Numbered from the stretch's first letter, positions 32,493-45,197 are shown. The stretch: 64,000 nucleotides of DNA from Taxillus chinensis (GCA_023512835.1 CM042090.1:16669117-16733116), one strand, 5' to 3'. Notes: generated by a model not told the origin, from the sequence alone. Numbers and translations are program-made.

Positions 32493-33650
32493 CTTCCGTC
32501 TCGTCCCCTCCTCCTAACCCTCACCACTCTTTTTTTCATCAGTTGACGGCTTGACGCTCGCTGCTGAGTGTTTCTGAGACTCCTTGAGTGTCGACGCTAG
32601 ATTAAGATTGAATACTCAACTAAATAAATGAATAAACATTAAAACAGAGTTTTTAAAATAAATTTAAGATTTCTAACCCCAAAAATCAAACTTCTCTTGT
32701 GATATATCTTCTTTCACTTATGAACGATCCATCAATTATTATATTAATTCAATATTTGAATTAGATTAAGTTAATTAATATAAAAGTTGTGACCACACAT
32801 TAGTGGTATTGGATTAATGATTGATATATTCAAAAAATCGATGAAAGTTATAATTTTTTTTCTATAATTTTAAAATCTTTAAATTTATAATCTTACATTG
32901 GATTAGTCATTATATTTATTAAAATAATAATATAATATAAAATTTTGAAAAAAAAAAAAGAGTAGAAAAAAATAAAACAATAAAATAAATTTTTGATGAA
33001 TGAAATTTGAAGAATCTTATCAAATTATTGTAGCTCATAATTAAACTTCGAATCATTAGCGAATCAAATGCAATGCAATTGTATTTCTCTCACATTTATC
33101 AAATTATTCATTTAAATATAGTAATCCAATGTTAATAGTCTTGATTGTTTTTAAATTAATTATGAATTGTAAACAAGAAACTAATTGTATACTATTGTTT
33201 ACTTTTTTAAAACTAATCAATTATTATAAATAGTGAATAATAGAATTAAACTAATTTTAACTTGTAGAGTTAGGTGTCCTGTGACCTTATGAAAGAGCAA
33301 GTACAACTCTCAGTGTATTGAAATCTCAATTCATAATTTAGATTATAGGAGAGTTATAAAAAAAAATTTCATGACAGTGGGCAATCGTGGTGACATGATG
33401 GTAGAGGGGAAGATTGAGGAAAATGGGCCTGCATGATGCCAAGGACACCAGTATAGTATTAGAGAAGCATGGGGTGAGAAATGGGCCTTGTTTGTTCCAT
33501 TTTGACTTATTGAATCCATTCTGATGTGATGTAAAAGCATTGTTTCAATGATATTTGACTTAATATGATGTTAATGGAGGGTAATTTATATGGGGAATCC
33601 AATGATGTGATATAATGATAATACTTTATTTATAATGTTATGTTTGTATA
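32493..33650. other. AT-rich spacer upstream of the SWSAP1-like gene
   Basis: This includes the putative promoter of the minus-strand ATPase gene. The sequence is very AT-rich, with no gene, LTR pair or inverted ends that I can defend. Confidence 0.5.
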
Positions 33651-34570
33651 TGATATTGGAGTCACGCTTGGCTCGAGATAACTGTTATACATGCTTGTAT
33701 TTTTTATTGATGACTATGGTAGGCTATTTAGCTCGAGATTTGTGTGGTGCACTGGTTTGGATAAGTGGCGTTTAAGGCTCCTACTGCTGAAGTATTAGAG
33801 GGACATTTTTTTAGGCAATGACCTAATGCTAGAGTATTAAAGGGGTGTTTTAACAAGCAACGAACAAATGTTATAGTACTATAAGTATGCTTTGAGTGGA
33901 TAAGCCTAGTGTTGGAGGATTATGATGTTATTGTGATTGGCTTGATGGGCCTAAGCCTAGAAGATTGAGTGATGTTGTGAGACACAACCCAAGGCTTGAT
34001 GATTGGTAATGGTATAATAGGCTAAGGCCTAATGATTGGTAATGATTTGACATGCTAAAGCATGATGTTTGGTAATGGTATGATAAGCTAAGGCCTAATA
34101 ATTGGTAATGATGTGACATGTTAAAGTTTGATTTATTTTTTGATGATTGTGCTATGATATGATAGACTAATGCCTAATGATTCGAATTGTTATGTAATAG
34201 TGACTTGTTGGTAGGCTTGTGACAAATGATAATGACACATGTGTGTGAGGATGATTATCTAATATTTATATGTGAGATTATGTTGTATTGTTGGTACATG
34301 GTTAGTGAACATTATATTGACATATGTATACAAAAAACTTAGAATCTAAGTATTAATTGGGTCATACGATAATGTAGAGTAGTAGGTTACCCTACTGAGC
34401 TTTTTGCTTATCTTATGTTATTGATTGCTTTTTTGGGTGCTACTAGAAACTAGTTGAGTTACTGATAAATGAGTATATCTTGCCCTATTGGTGTAATATT
34501 TTAGGTTATGTATTACATTAAGTACTTTGTCTCGAACATGGGTTCATGAAAAGTTACCTAAGGTAATGAC
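33650..34570. repeat. LTR-like stretch containing a 33-bp minisatellite
   Basis: The text near 34380-34450 (TACCCTACTGAGCTTTTTGC and what follows) reminds me of the 3' part of Ty3/Gypsy LTRs. No internal domain or partner LTR is present, so at best it is a solo LTR or fragment. Confidence 0.3.
33991..34140. repeat. 33-bp minisatellite, about 4.5 copies
   Basis: Units start at 33991, 34024, 34057, 34090 and 34123, exactly 33 bp apart. They share AARGCNTRATGATTGGTAAT, alternating between GGTATRATA and GATNTGACA in the second half, so the array also has a 66-bp higher-order period. Confidence 0.85.
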
Positions 34571-34847
34571 TCACCCGAACAGAAATGCATTGCTTGTATT
34601 AAACTTTATCAATACTTAAGACAGGACATCAATAACTTGAAAAGTTTACCGACCAAAGTGTGATACACAACAGCATATTGATAAGACATCTTATAATACA
34701 TTTCGTAGGAGTAACCTACAAGTAATTCTAAACATTCTAGGAAATAAAATAACTAGGAAATCAATCAATACAATAATCCTATATATACAATTCCTTAATT
34801 ATAGGACCCTTAATTGCAGGATAAGTATAAATCTCAACACAGCAACC

Positions 34848-35715
34848 TCAGGCAGTGACAAAAGTCTCATAAGCATGGCTCTCCATCCACTCATAAAAAT
34901 GATCTGCATAACACTAAGCTCATAAAAATATCAATAAAAGCTAAAAATCCAGCTGCTATCATACTAAAAATGGTTTTTAGCTTAAACAACATGCTTTATT
35001 GAATTGATGCAAGATTTTTTTTAAAATTTTTGTGTCTCAGCATTATTCCTAGCAGCAGCAAGAATAATTGGATCAATAAGAACAATATAAGTTAGTTACC
35101 TAGGGCTATATTTTTACAAAAGCATGTGTGTGCATACATGCCATTATTGGACTCAATATATACAAAAATACGGTAATAAAATAGTAAAATATTATATTGC
35201 AATGTGCTGAGCAAGAAACCGGTCCACCCACCAAGCATTTCCTCCAAGCTCCCGCAGCAAAAAACATGCCGCGGTAACATCAAGCGTATGCAATGACAGT
35301 ATTGAAGTGCATATCCCCCCAGTAAGTTGCATAAAATTACTCATGAATTGTCAGATTCAATAGGGGAAAAAAAGAGTTGGATAAAGACCATTACTTCAAT
35401 GATAAGTAGATGGTGCGTTTCAATCCAGCTCTCAGCAAAACGCCCTTTCAGATAATCAGCTCTTCTCCACCTGCCAAAACTCTCATTCTTGTTCATGCAA
35501 GGCATCATCTCTTTACTATTTTGTTGCTTAAACCTGATAATCATCCATGACTGTATTTATCCACATCTCCTGAATGGGACATGGCTGATACCATCTAACC
35601 ATTTTATCAAATCTTGTGTGGGATCTCCCAAGCGGCCATTCAACGGTCTCCTTGATCCTTGCCTCAATTGAATCAACTTTTAGAACTACTCTTGCACCAT
35701 TATGGTCCTTGTATG
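34848..35715 (-). pseudogene. Broken multi-exon gene fragment, family not identified
   Basis: Minus-strand stretches read like real protein. 35715-35550 gives ARVVLKVDSIEARIKETVEW and then PLGRS...KMVRWYQPCPIQEMW. The reading continues at 35545-35395 after a one-base shift with MMPCMNKNESFGRWRRADYL, KGRFAESWIETHHLLIIE and a GTAATG donor. 35330-35215 gives YWGDMHFNTVIAYA and, after another shift, AACFLLRELGGNAWWVDRFL. A last piece, 34903-34848 (DHFYEWMESHAYETFVTA and stop), has an AG acceptor. Two frameshifts suggest a pseudogene, or sequencing errors in a live gene. I do not recognise the family, and 5' exons may lie above 35715. Confidence 0.45.
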
Positions 35716-35729
35716 CTTAACATATTTCT

Positions 35730-36508
35730 ACTTTAGCTCATCATCAACACAAAATGCCTGCATATGGTCCAAACGTTAAATTTGAAGCTAAATATCATTT
35801 TGAGCTTTAGTTGCTCGTGTGAGTCTGTGTTTTAGAGTTTTTCTTAAATAAAAGGGAGAGAAACTTGTTTGGTCATGCTCTAGATTTCAGCAGGATTCTT
35901 TGCTTGGCTGATATATATAAAATGCCATGTTGTTTTATGAATATAAAGTTCTATCATGTTCCTTTTGTTTAGTGTTTTTAAAAGCTTATCTCAATTGAGC
36001 TCTCTACTTTTTTCTGCCATTTTAGCGCTCTGTTTTTGTTTTTATTCATCATCTAAAATTTATAATATTTTTGATTAATTAAAATTTTTGCATTAATTTT
36101 TTTGATTAATGATATAGATTATAGATAGAAATAATTGTAGTTAAATTAAATTTGTAAATTCATTTTAACTAGTTTGACTCTCTTGGGAGCACAATTTCTG
36201 TTTTTTCAAGAGGGAAAAAAAGAAAAAGAGAAGGCAGATGAAGAATCCACAGTAGATTAGAGTGGAGGCTGTCTGTCTGTCTGTCCTCCCCGTACCTCTA
36301 AGTGGTGGTCACTGGTCAGTGTCGAAATCCATGGGATCGGGTTGAGGTGACAAATAACTGAATCCATGGAAATTATTTATTGGTGGACATCCGAGGATCT
36401 GGATCTCGTGTCGCCTGAAATCACTGATTCATTCAAATTCAATAATTTGGTAGGGTAGAGTAGAAATAGATATCGCAGGCCAGAGAGAGAGAGCTAGCTC
36501 ATTCGTTC
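35730..36508. other. Spacer and putative promoter/5' UTR of NXD1
   Basis: Non-coding. The last 100 bases before the ATG carry GA-rich stretches typical of a leader. No TATA assignment is secure. Confidence 0.45.
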
Positions 36509-36777
36509 ATGGAAGTTGTAGCAGGATATGGTAAACCGCCATGGGTATTCAAAGGCCGGTACGTACCTTGTCTACAGCTTACTTATTAATCCTACGTATT
36601 ATACATATGCGTATACTCATGTTGGTTCGTTGCTTCGTTCTTGCTAAGATAAAATTCCTTATTCTGCGACTGCGATTCTTGTCTGCAGTGCCCTCTATCA
36701 ACTTCACCTCGTCAAAGCTAAAACGGCTCAAGCTTTCATCCCAAAAGATTTCAGATTAGTGCAAGCTTTCGGGTACA

Positions 36778-36814
<37 letters not shown>

Positions 36815-39401
36815 ATTGGCAGTTTTATATATTTTATTCAAGGTATTTGATTTGACTCTATTTTCTTTCCATTCACTGATTACGTGGAATGGCTACACTT
36901 GCCTTGTGCAGATACACTCTTGGAGGTTTCTTCCTTGCAAGCTATGATGACAGCCCAGCTGGAATCTTTGATGAGGTTGTGTAATCTTATGTTTAAGCTG
37001 TGCACTAAAAGCTGTCATTTAATTTCTGCTCCCTAATATCTAGAATTTAAATTCAATAGTAAGGTATCTCCATGTTTGTTAACTTTCATTTTCCAATTTC
37101 TTACAACATGCTATTTAGCAGCTCGTGGTGATTGCAGGACTCATCTGGAACAAGCCAAAATCTTGCGCGTAAATCCTCCGTCCTTTTATTGTCATTTGTC
37201 TGTTTTAAAATTTTGCTTACATTGTCTGTCTCCCGTGTTAAATCTTTAATCTTTCCTCTAGAAAAGCATTTCGCGCTGCCCATCACTCTTGCTGAGGTCA
37301 ATTGTTGCTTCGCAAAATCGATCATGGATGATGCTCCACTACATCTTGAATAATAGCCTATTAAATATTTGTACATGATTCTTTTAGCGCACTGATGTAT
37401 TTGGCTTAATTACCCGTTATGCCTTGGATAGCCTGCTCAGCATTTGTAAAAGATTCTTATAACCTTTGATACATTTTGCTAATAACCCATTCTGTATTGG
37501 ATATCCAATTTATTGCTTGTAAAATCTTCTTTTAACATAATTAATTTGGCCTTATTACCTATTATGTTTTGGATTATCCAATAAACAAATTGTAAAAGCT
37601 TCTTCCAACCTACAGATGCATTTGGCCTAATAATTAGTGGGACCAAAGCACTGTTTTAACAAGCCAGAAGCAACTCATAATTATTTCATCCCCAATTATG
37701 ACACCATGCAGAAGTGCACACTTGTTTTATGCTGCCGGCAGGAGTACTGATTCAGATAAACAATGACACATTGTATGGATTGTGAATATGTACAAATTCA
37801 ATCCTAATCATAAGATGGGTGTTGGATCCGATGGGTTCTAAATGGTTGTCTTTTTTCTTTGTGCACAGATGGGCTTCTAGGGTGCTTGTGAGCAGTGATG
37901 AGGCTTGTGTTCACGGACGAGGGGTAGGAAATTTGTGCTCTTCCTTAGCTGTAATATTAATATTTCAAATTTTCATCCAGTTTCAAACCCTATTGCATTT
38001 TGAACTTTATTGATGAAACGGGTGATGGGTTAATTGGAAAACAAACTGGCAAAGGAGTAGCAGTGCAAATTTGAAGTAAGAAGCAGTTTTAGAAAGTAGT
38101 TTTCTATTAAACACTCACTGTCAATGCACTACTGCCATCGTTATTTTTTTAATGTGATTTATCTAGATGATTGATCCTACTTGCATTAACACTTGCAGGC
38201 TGTGGGGCTTCCTAGTTACGTTGCCAGTTTTTCAAAGGTTGGCCATTTTGCTGCTACTTCTACATTTCTATTTCAATATATAGATTTTGAAGCCTTTGCT
38301 TGACCTACCATATCTGATATGCTAGGTCAAATTCCGAATGAATAGACACTTTGGTAAATATGATATTAGGAAATGGTAGTCCTAACAAACTAAGGTGAAT
38401 TACCATTGAACAAGGTCTTCCACCGCTGGTTAGAGATGTCATTGTTTTTCTGCTCCAGGAATCTTACAAGCAAGCCAGTCACTTGAAACTTATCAATAAT
38501 ACACTTACTTATTACGTTTTTATCCAATGCAGACAGGCAAAGCACTCCCAAAGCAACCAAAGCGTAGCGTGAATGGCTTTCCAAATATCCTTGGCTGTGG
38601 TTTTGGTACCAATTTAAGTGTGGAGAATTCCATTGATGTTCGAGTGACCGAAACTGAGGGCCCTGTTCCAATGGATCTCTGCACGATCAACCTTGCAACT
38701 GATCGTGAGTTGATTGCATTTATAATTTATTTCTATAACACGTATAATTTCTGATTGATTTCCTTTTCCTGTCACAACCTTGGCTTGGCTGTGGTAGTAT
38801 CTGCATTGAAATCAAACAAATGGATGGGGCCTGCAATTAAATTATCACTTCCAAGTTTTAGGTATAAATTTTAAGATGACTTGTGCTTAGGAAGACCCGA
38901 CATTGTTGAGAAACTGGTTCGTTTCATGTTTGTGTTACTGCAGTGGCCATACGAAGCATAATCCCAACATTCTCCGGTATTCTTGTAAGATTGATTGCAG
39001 GTCGTTTCTCCATTTCAAGTTCCTTTTTTGGGCCCTCCCGTCTCTATAAGTCAAATACAGAGCTATTTTATTTTATATATAAAGGGCATCCATGGTTGTT
39101 GATTTGAAGTACTCACTATTTTATGTCATGTAGGGTACGAGTGGTGAAGCCAGCTAATGTGTCGGGGCCATCATCTCCCAAACCAGATATCTCTGGAGCA
39201 CAATGCCCCCAAAACCGAAGTTTGAATCTTGTGGGCTCTGTAACTGGAGAAGACATTGAAATTGGAAGAAAGCTCAGCATTTCTGTGATGTTATCCCAGC
39301 CCATCTTTGCTCTGGAGTTCGATTGTATGAAGATGGAGGTTGACGCCCCCACAATTGTAGTTTCCAAATACTCCGGGAACACTTTCAAAGTATGTTCTTG
39401 A
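36509..39401 (+). CDS. NXD1: Protein NEOXANTHIN-DEFICIENT 1
   Basis: NXD1 is required for neoxanthin accumulation in tomato and Arabidopsis (At1g28100); it is not itself a proven enzyme and its biochemical role is open. Ten exons: 36509-36558, 36689-36772, 36912-36975, 37122-37168, 37869-37923, 38199-38237, 38533-38704, 38798-38861, 38944-39000, 39134-39401. They join in phase to 299 residues, near the Arabidopsis length. Diagnostic blocks are MEVVAGYGKPPWVFKGRALY at the start, FRLVQAFGYTLGGFFLASYD, AGLIWNKPKSCAWASRVLVS near 70-90, and SNKWMGPAIKLSLPSF near 173-188. All introns are GT-AG. The last 10 residues after APTIVVS are uncertain, because AAA|GTATGT could be another donor. Confidence 0.92.
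36780..36812. repeat. (CA)16 microsatellite in NXD1 intron 2
   Basis: Perfect AC/CA dinucleotide run starting 7 bases after the donor site of exon 2, so length changes could affect splicing context. Confidence 0.95.
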
Positions 39402-40013
39402 ATTGTTTGCGTAAGCTCCATTTATAGTTTATATTTTCCTTTATGGATCTGCCGTCCGTATACTGCGCTGGCCTGTACTTAATTTCATGTAATTGCAATG
39501 GGAATTCGTTTTACTTATAATCACAGGTTCAAACATGTGATTTTTCTAGAATTCAATATGAATTCTAGATTTTTCTAGTCTACCATCGCCTTTCGAGCTT
39601 AAAACATGGAGAACGAAATAAAATGTGATGTATGGAAGATGATATTTTACAATGTTCTCCAAAAAATCATGGTCATGGCACGAGCAAACTACTAAACACA
39701 CACAACAAAAACATCACTTGCCAGAGGCGATTTTCAACCTGAAAGCCTTCAGTTTCTACCACATCAGAATGCCTCTGGCAGAGGCATCACTTGCCTTGAA
39801 CGACTCCAGTGATCTCCTTGGCTGACAGAATGGAGCTTCATGCCATGTTTCCTCTTACGGTAGCAAATGAAAGGATACACCCCACACTTCTAACCACAGC
39901 CTGAAATGAAAAGTGGCTTTTTTTCTTTTCTCATTAATTATTTTTTAAAAAAGTGGATATATATATATATATATATATATATTCTATCGGGTGATAGGTG
40001 TTGCAGGAAGTAA
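39402..40013. other. NXD1 3' flank with (AT)n tract
   Basis: Probable 3' UTR and spacer. An (AT)n run of about 25 bases lies at 39958-39982. There is no coding sequence that I trust. Confidence 0.5.
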
Positions 40014-40408
40014 GAGCATTCACATTGGCCTCACCAAAAATAAGTTATGATTTAATTAAATATTACCTTTTATAAATTATAACTAACTTAATTTTACAAC
40101 ATAAAATAATAGGCTCTTTAAACTTTTACTATTTCAATTGAAATATTACTTTATTTAAAACTTTTGTGAGAGAGAGGAGAGAGAGATATTATTGCCTGTT
40201 TCAAATATTATTAAAAGATAGAAGCGAGAAATATTATTTTACTTTTAAAAAAAATAGCGAACACATAATGGCTCGCCAAATCTGGCGAGTGAAATAAGAC
40301 TCTTCAAATTTATAACTATTTTTGTTGAGGCTGATGTAAACGGTTTTTATTTCTTTTTAATTAATATTTAGCTAAATTTAAGATTTATTGAGTCGGATGC
40401 GAATGCTC
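40014..40408. mobile_element. Tourist-like MITE, 395 bp, TAA target duplication
   Basis: The left terminus GAGCATTCACATTGGCCTCA matches the right terminus read inward, GAGCATTCGCATCCGACTCA. TAA flanks both ends (40011-40013, 40409-40411). Its termini match the 164-bp MITE at 12799-12962. It has no coding capacity. Confidence 0.78.
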
Positions 40409-40967
40409 TAAAGAGTTACGGGATTGTAAGTCCCAGACAGTCATTTATTGCATTGTCCATACAATGCTCGTGTTAGAGGGGAGACTATTGGTGCTATTGT
40501 AGCACCACTGTGTATTCTGTCTATTTTTTTTATATTTTTATGTTCCTCTTTCTTAAATCGGATGACAACGGGACGGATCAAAATCAGATAACAGGTGACT
40601 TGAATCCACGCTAAATGAGTTTGGGTTAAGACGGGACAAAATAAAGTGGTGGGTCGGAACAAATTAGATATTTTAAGCTAAAATTAATTAAAATTAGATA
40701 TTTTAAGCTAAAATTATTTTAAAAGAATAAAAATATTGAATTGGAACGGATCAGTCAATATTCATACATGTCCTGTTATCTATTCGAAATGGATAAAAAT
40801 GGCCCAAGGCTAGAATTTATATTCCTACTCAAATGTAATTTAAGATGCAACTTGAAATACATAGGTGGAGTTAATTTCTTTGAATATATTTTAAAAAAAA
40901 TAGTTAGATAGTGCTTCTTGAAAAGTAAGAATATGAATGAATAGTATTAGAAGACTACCATTCAACA

Positions 40968-41040
40968 GCCCGTCTAGCTCAGTCGGTAGAGCGCAAGGCT
41001 CTTAACCTTGTGGTCGTGGGTTCGAGCCCCACGGTGGGCG
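40968..41040 (+). tRNA. tRNA-Lys (anticodon CUU)
   Basis: The 73 nt fold into a full cloverleaf: acceptor GCCCGTC pairs with GGTGGGC (two G-U pairs) with discriminator G; D arm GCTC...GAGC; anticodon stem CAAGG/CCTTG around loop CTCTTAA with anticodon CTT at 41001-41003; T arm with GGTTCGAGCC. A/B-box promoter text (TAGCTCAGTCGG, GGTTCGAGCC) is intact. No intron is present and CCA is not encoded. Confidence 0.97.
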
Positions 41041-41257
41041 ATTCTGATTTTATTCGTTCATTTTATTTTTGATTTATAAAAATATGTCTGAAATATCCTC
41101 TTTTTGTGTTTTCGAAAACCTACCTAGGGCATGAAGCAAACGGCAGCGTTTTTGGTTTGCAAGATTTCCTCTCACCAGTCATCAACAACTACAAGGACGG
41201 GACAGAGCTGGGGATTAGAAATGACTAAATGAGAAAGGGGACGAAGGGGAGGAGGAG

Positions 41258-44200
41258 ATGGGTTCTTCAGCATGGGTTATTAGTTATGTTCATCACAGAC
41301 TTCCCATCTGTCGCTCTGTCGTCTACACCTGCATCTACTTAGTCCCCAACCCCAACTCCAAGGTTGTTCTTCTATTCTGTTTGTTCCCCATAATAATTTG
41401 CTTTCTATCTCCTATTCTCCTTCCCTCTCTTGTCCTGTCCCAGTGTCCCGTCCTGTCCTCAAAACGAAAAACAATATGTATAGGTATATATATTTCTATA
41501 TATGTTGAAATTGCAGGTACGAGTACGAGTACGACACAAAAGCAGCTGGGTTGGTGTTGAATCGCCTCGGCCTGCTGTCACCGTCGGGGAAAGCAGGCGT
41601 CTTGTTCCACCGTTTGTTTCTCACGGAGAAGGTTTTTATTTTATTTTTACTATATATATATATACATACTTATCTCCGACAAAATTCATACAACCTCTCT
41701 TTCTATGCTATATTTATTTAGATATTATTACTATTACTACCCTCCTTACTCTCATTCTCTCATACATGGACTGTTGTACCCTAACTGATTGCCTGGTTTC
41801 TTCCTCAATTCTGTATGCATTGCATATACATATGTGCGTCTGTCTGTGTGTGTGTGTGTAAATGAATATTTTGTCTCTACGTATGTAGTTCACCGTGAGA
41901 AATGGGAACCTGAATGGAAAAAAATGAACTCAACGGATCTCGGCATTACCACGTCCATGATTGCAAAACCCACCAGATATGTTCTCAGTGCACTCACAAC
42001 AAAGGGTATTCATTTCCTCATTTGCTTCCGCGTTTTTGTCTTCTCTCTCTCTCTCTCTCCTTCCCGCCTCTTCCCCTTATCATCCTTCTTCCCCTTTTTT
42101 GTCATTTGTTTGTGCCTCCTTCCCTATTTCTTTTTATCTTTCAATTAGATTACATAATCCGTCCGTCTTTTTTTTTTTTTTTTTGGCCTACAGGATATGA
42201 TGTCTACCTTGTTGGTGGCTGCGTGCGAGATCTTATCCTAAAAAGAGTTCCAAAAGATTTTGACGTTCTCACTTCAGCTCAACTTGAGGAGGTTTGCTCT
42301 TTTGCCCTCCATGCTTGTGTGTCTATCTGTGTGTGCGTGTGTGTGTGTGTGTATATATATGCATGTTTGCGTGCCTGTGTACTGTGTATTCCTTTATATG
42401 ATAGCTCACCACATACTTCATTCATTCCAGTTCTACATGTAATAATAAACATCTTCACTGCCCGTTTCAGTCAGTTGAATAAATTTATATTCTCTACAAC
42501 CATTTGCAGGTTAATAACACTTTCCCTCGATGCCAAGTAGTGGGGAAAAGATTTCCCATATGCCATGTGCATGTTAACCATACCATTGTGGAGGTTTGTC
42601 ATTGAATTACATCTCATCTGTCCGTTGATTCATCTATAGACGGCAAAATTCTACTCAGATAATGCTTCAATTTAATAAAATGTACAAAACAGTATATGTT
42701 GTTCATAGCTGAACATCTATTCAATCACTGCAACATTTTGTTCCCCCTTTGCTGGTTTGCTTCCCTCCTACTTATTCTTAATGTTGTATGAAATAGGTTT
42801 CGAGCTTTAGCACGAATGACAGGAAATCTATCAGGAACTTTAGACATTTTAGAGAAAAGCCTTCTGGTTGTGATAAAAATGATTACATCCGTTGGCAAAA
42901 TTGTTTGCAGCGTGATTTTACAATTAATGGGTAACTGTACTAAATTCCTCATCACTGGGAACTATGAAATTATCACAATGCACGTCCTAACATGGATATC
43001 TGATTTGCTTTTTGTTTTCATTTTGATATCACTTTTTCCTGCTGTCAGCAGTTTGATGTTTGATCCTAATGCAAAAATAATATATGACTATCTGGGTGGT
43101 CTGGAAGATATGAGAAAGGCCAAGGTTAGATTGAATCTCTCTGTTAGTTTTTCCAATACTTTTCTAAGCTTGTTAACAAGGCATAGATTTGGTGTTTCTT
43201 ACAGTGTTTTTAACTGTAGGTTCGGACAGTAATCCCTGCAGGTATATCTTTCACAGAAGATTGTGGTGAGTGTCAATCTGCCATTTGAGTTATTCATTTA
43301 TTTTTTTAAAAAATAGTTTATGCTTCATAGTTCACAATGTTTTTTCCTTCAAAAGTGTCGCCTTATTTACCATGTTCCTTGTGACAAGGGGGATCTTACT
43401 AAATGCAATAATAATTCCACAGCTCGAATTTTGCGTGCAATTAGAGTTGCAGCTCGATTACATTTTCATTTTACTAAGGAATTAGCTTATTCAGTGAGAG
43501 AACTATCTTTCTCAGTATCTAGGCTTGACAAGGTGACCATAATTTTGCCTTTTGGTCATATTAGTTTTTTGTGGACATTATTAATCAAAATGTGAATGTT
43601 TGCCTTTTCTTTCTTGCTTCCAAATGCTGCAGGGAAGGATCTTTATGGAAATCAATTATATGTTGGCATTTGGATCTGCAGAGCATTCTTTGAGATTATT
43701 ATGGAGATTCGGACTCCTTGAATTTCTTTTGCCTTTCCAGGCAGCGTATTTTGTTTCTCATGGTTTCCGAAGACGTGATAAGAGGTCCAACATGCTTTTG
43801 GTAAGTTCTTAGTAAATTTTCATTTTATTGTTTCTTGATAAATAGCTAGATGCATTTTAGTTTAGTCGATGAGCCAACCAATCAGATAGTTTCTAAATGG
43901 CGTGCCTACTTTTTGGTTACTGATACTATAGTGATATGATGTTATATAGACCCTTCTCAGTTTTCTATTACATAGCATTTCTTGCAATGTAGTTTTATTT
44001 TATTATTATTATTATTTGTTTATCTATTTCTCAAAGCTAAAATGATTTTTCCATCTCATCTCTCTCCCAAGTTGTTTTATTAGGTTTCATGATCCGTTTC
44101 TCATATAAGGTATATGAGGTGTCTAAATTTTGACTTATTTGTTTTTTTTAAGAGGAGAAAAAACAAACCTAACTGCACATATGGAATAGTATGCTGACTT

Positions 44201-45197
44201 TTTTGCTAGGCAGTAAAACCAAACTTAGGTAAGATGGTAATAATCAATGCCATTTTAGGCTTTATTCTAAGCAAGCTGAAGACTTGATGAATGTTTCTGA
44301 TTTGTTTTTGGGTTTTGCTTGTATGCAGTCCTTGTTTTCAAACCTGGACAGACTTGCAGCTCCTGACAGGCCATGTCACAGTAGTTTGTGGTACAGACCA
44401 TTGTCAGCAATTGTAACTTGTTCATATTACCCAGCTTTATGAATGGAAATTCCAAACCATCTGCCGATGAGGTGATCACTTTTGCAGGGGTTGTATCTTG
44501 GCGTTTCATAAGGCTCTGGTAGACCGGCCTCGCAATCATCTGGTTGTTGCTGCTTTTAGCCTTGCCATCCACGGTGAATCTTTACTAGAAGCTGTGAAGA
44601 TTGCAAGGAGCATCTCACACCCACATGTCACCAGCTTCCATGAATTATCTGAGTGCCATACACTAGATACATATGAAGCATTGATAAATGAGGTCATGGA
44701 TCTGGCTGAATCAGTTAGAGTTGCATTGGGTGATATGACCAACGAGTACTTAGTATCCAGGGCAATGGCTAAATACCCACAGGCACCTCGCTCAGATATG
44801 GCAAGTACCTAACACTGATATTCTCATGTTTCTTTCTAACCTATCCTGCTCAGCTACTTTACTGGTTTTTAGCAGCTTCCTTGTAGTGTTGTGCGCCCTT
44901 TTGAACCTTGATGAGAGTGATTTAAAAAACTGATCTCTTGAGTTGGTAGTTAATGTTTTGTTATGAAATTTACAGGTTTTTATCTCTCTAGCAGCAGCAT
45001 TAAGAATAAGCAAGATCTTTGAGTGCATCAATGAGGGCGAGCACGAGGGGTTCGTGCCAATACCCATTGGTGGGATTGATTACCAGAGATTAGTGTCAGA
45101 TAGGGAACATGAAGTTAGACAATTATTTGCAAGAATTGTTTTTGACACCGTCTATCCTCTCACAATAAACAGGAGGAACACACATTCTGTTACATGA
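41258..45197 (+). CDS. Polynucleotide adenylyltransferase / CCA-tRNA nucleotidyltransferase family protein, probably organellar
   Basis: This is a class II nucleotidyltransferase of the plant poly(A) polymerase I-like family (related to At1g28090). Thirteen exons: 41258-41362, 41517-41631, 41889-42005, 42194-42291, 42510-42593, 42797-42930, 43052-43124, 43220-43265, 43423-43532, 43633-43800, 44329-44390, 44488-44800, 44976-45197, giving 548 residues. Motif A is intact: YLVGGCVRDLIL near 117-128 with the metal-binding pair in DFDV near 133-136. Motif B is RDFTINGLMFDP near 213, and the nucleotide-recognition region is CARILRAIRVAARL near 257-270. The R/S/H-rich first 75 residues suggest an organelle-targeting peptide. 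Intron 12 has a GC donor. Whether it adds poly(A) or CCA cannot be told from sequence alone. Confidence 0.9.

Noticed and set aside
41914..42540. 208-codon plus-strand open frame
   Set aside because: It contains exon 4 of the nucleotidyltransferase but otherwise reads intron sequence rich in CT and GT repeats.
43320..43422. Earlier acceptor (AAAAG at about 43356) for exon 9 of the nucleotidyltransferase
   Set aside because: It would insert residues into the EDCARILRAIR motif; the CACAG acceptor at 43422 gives the family sequence exactly.
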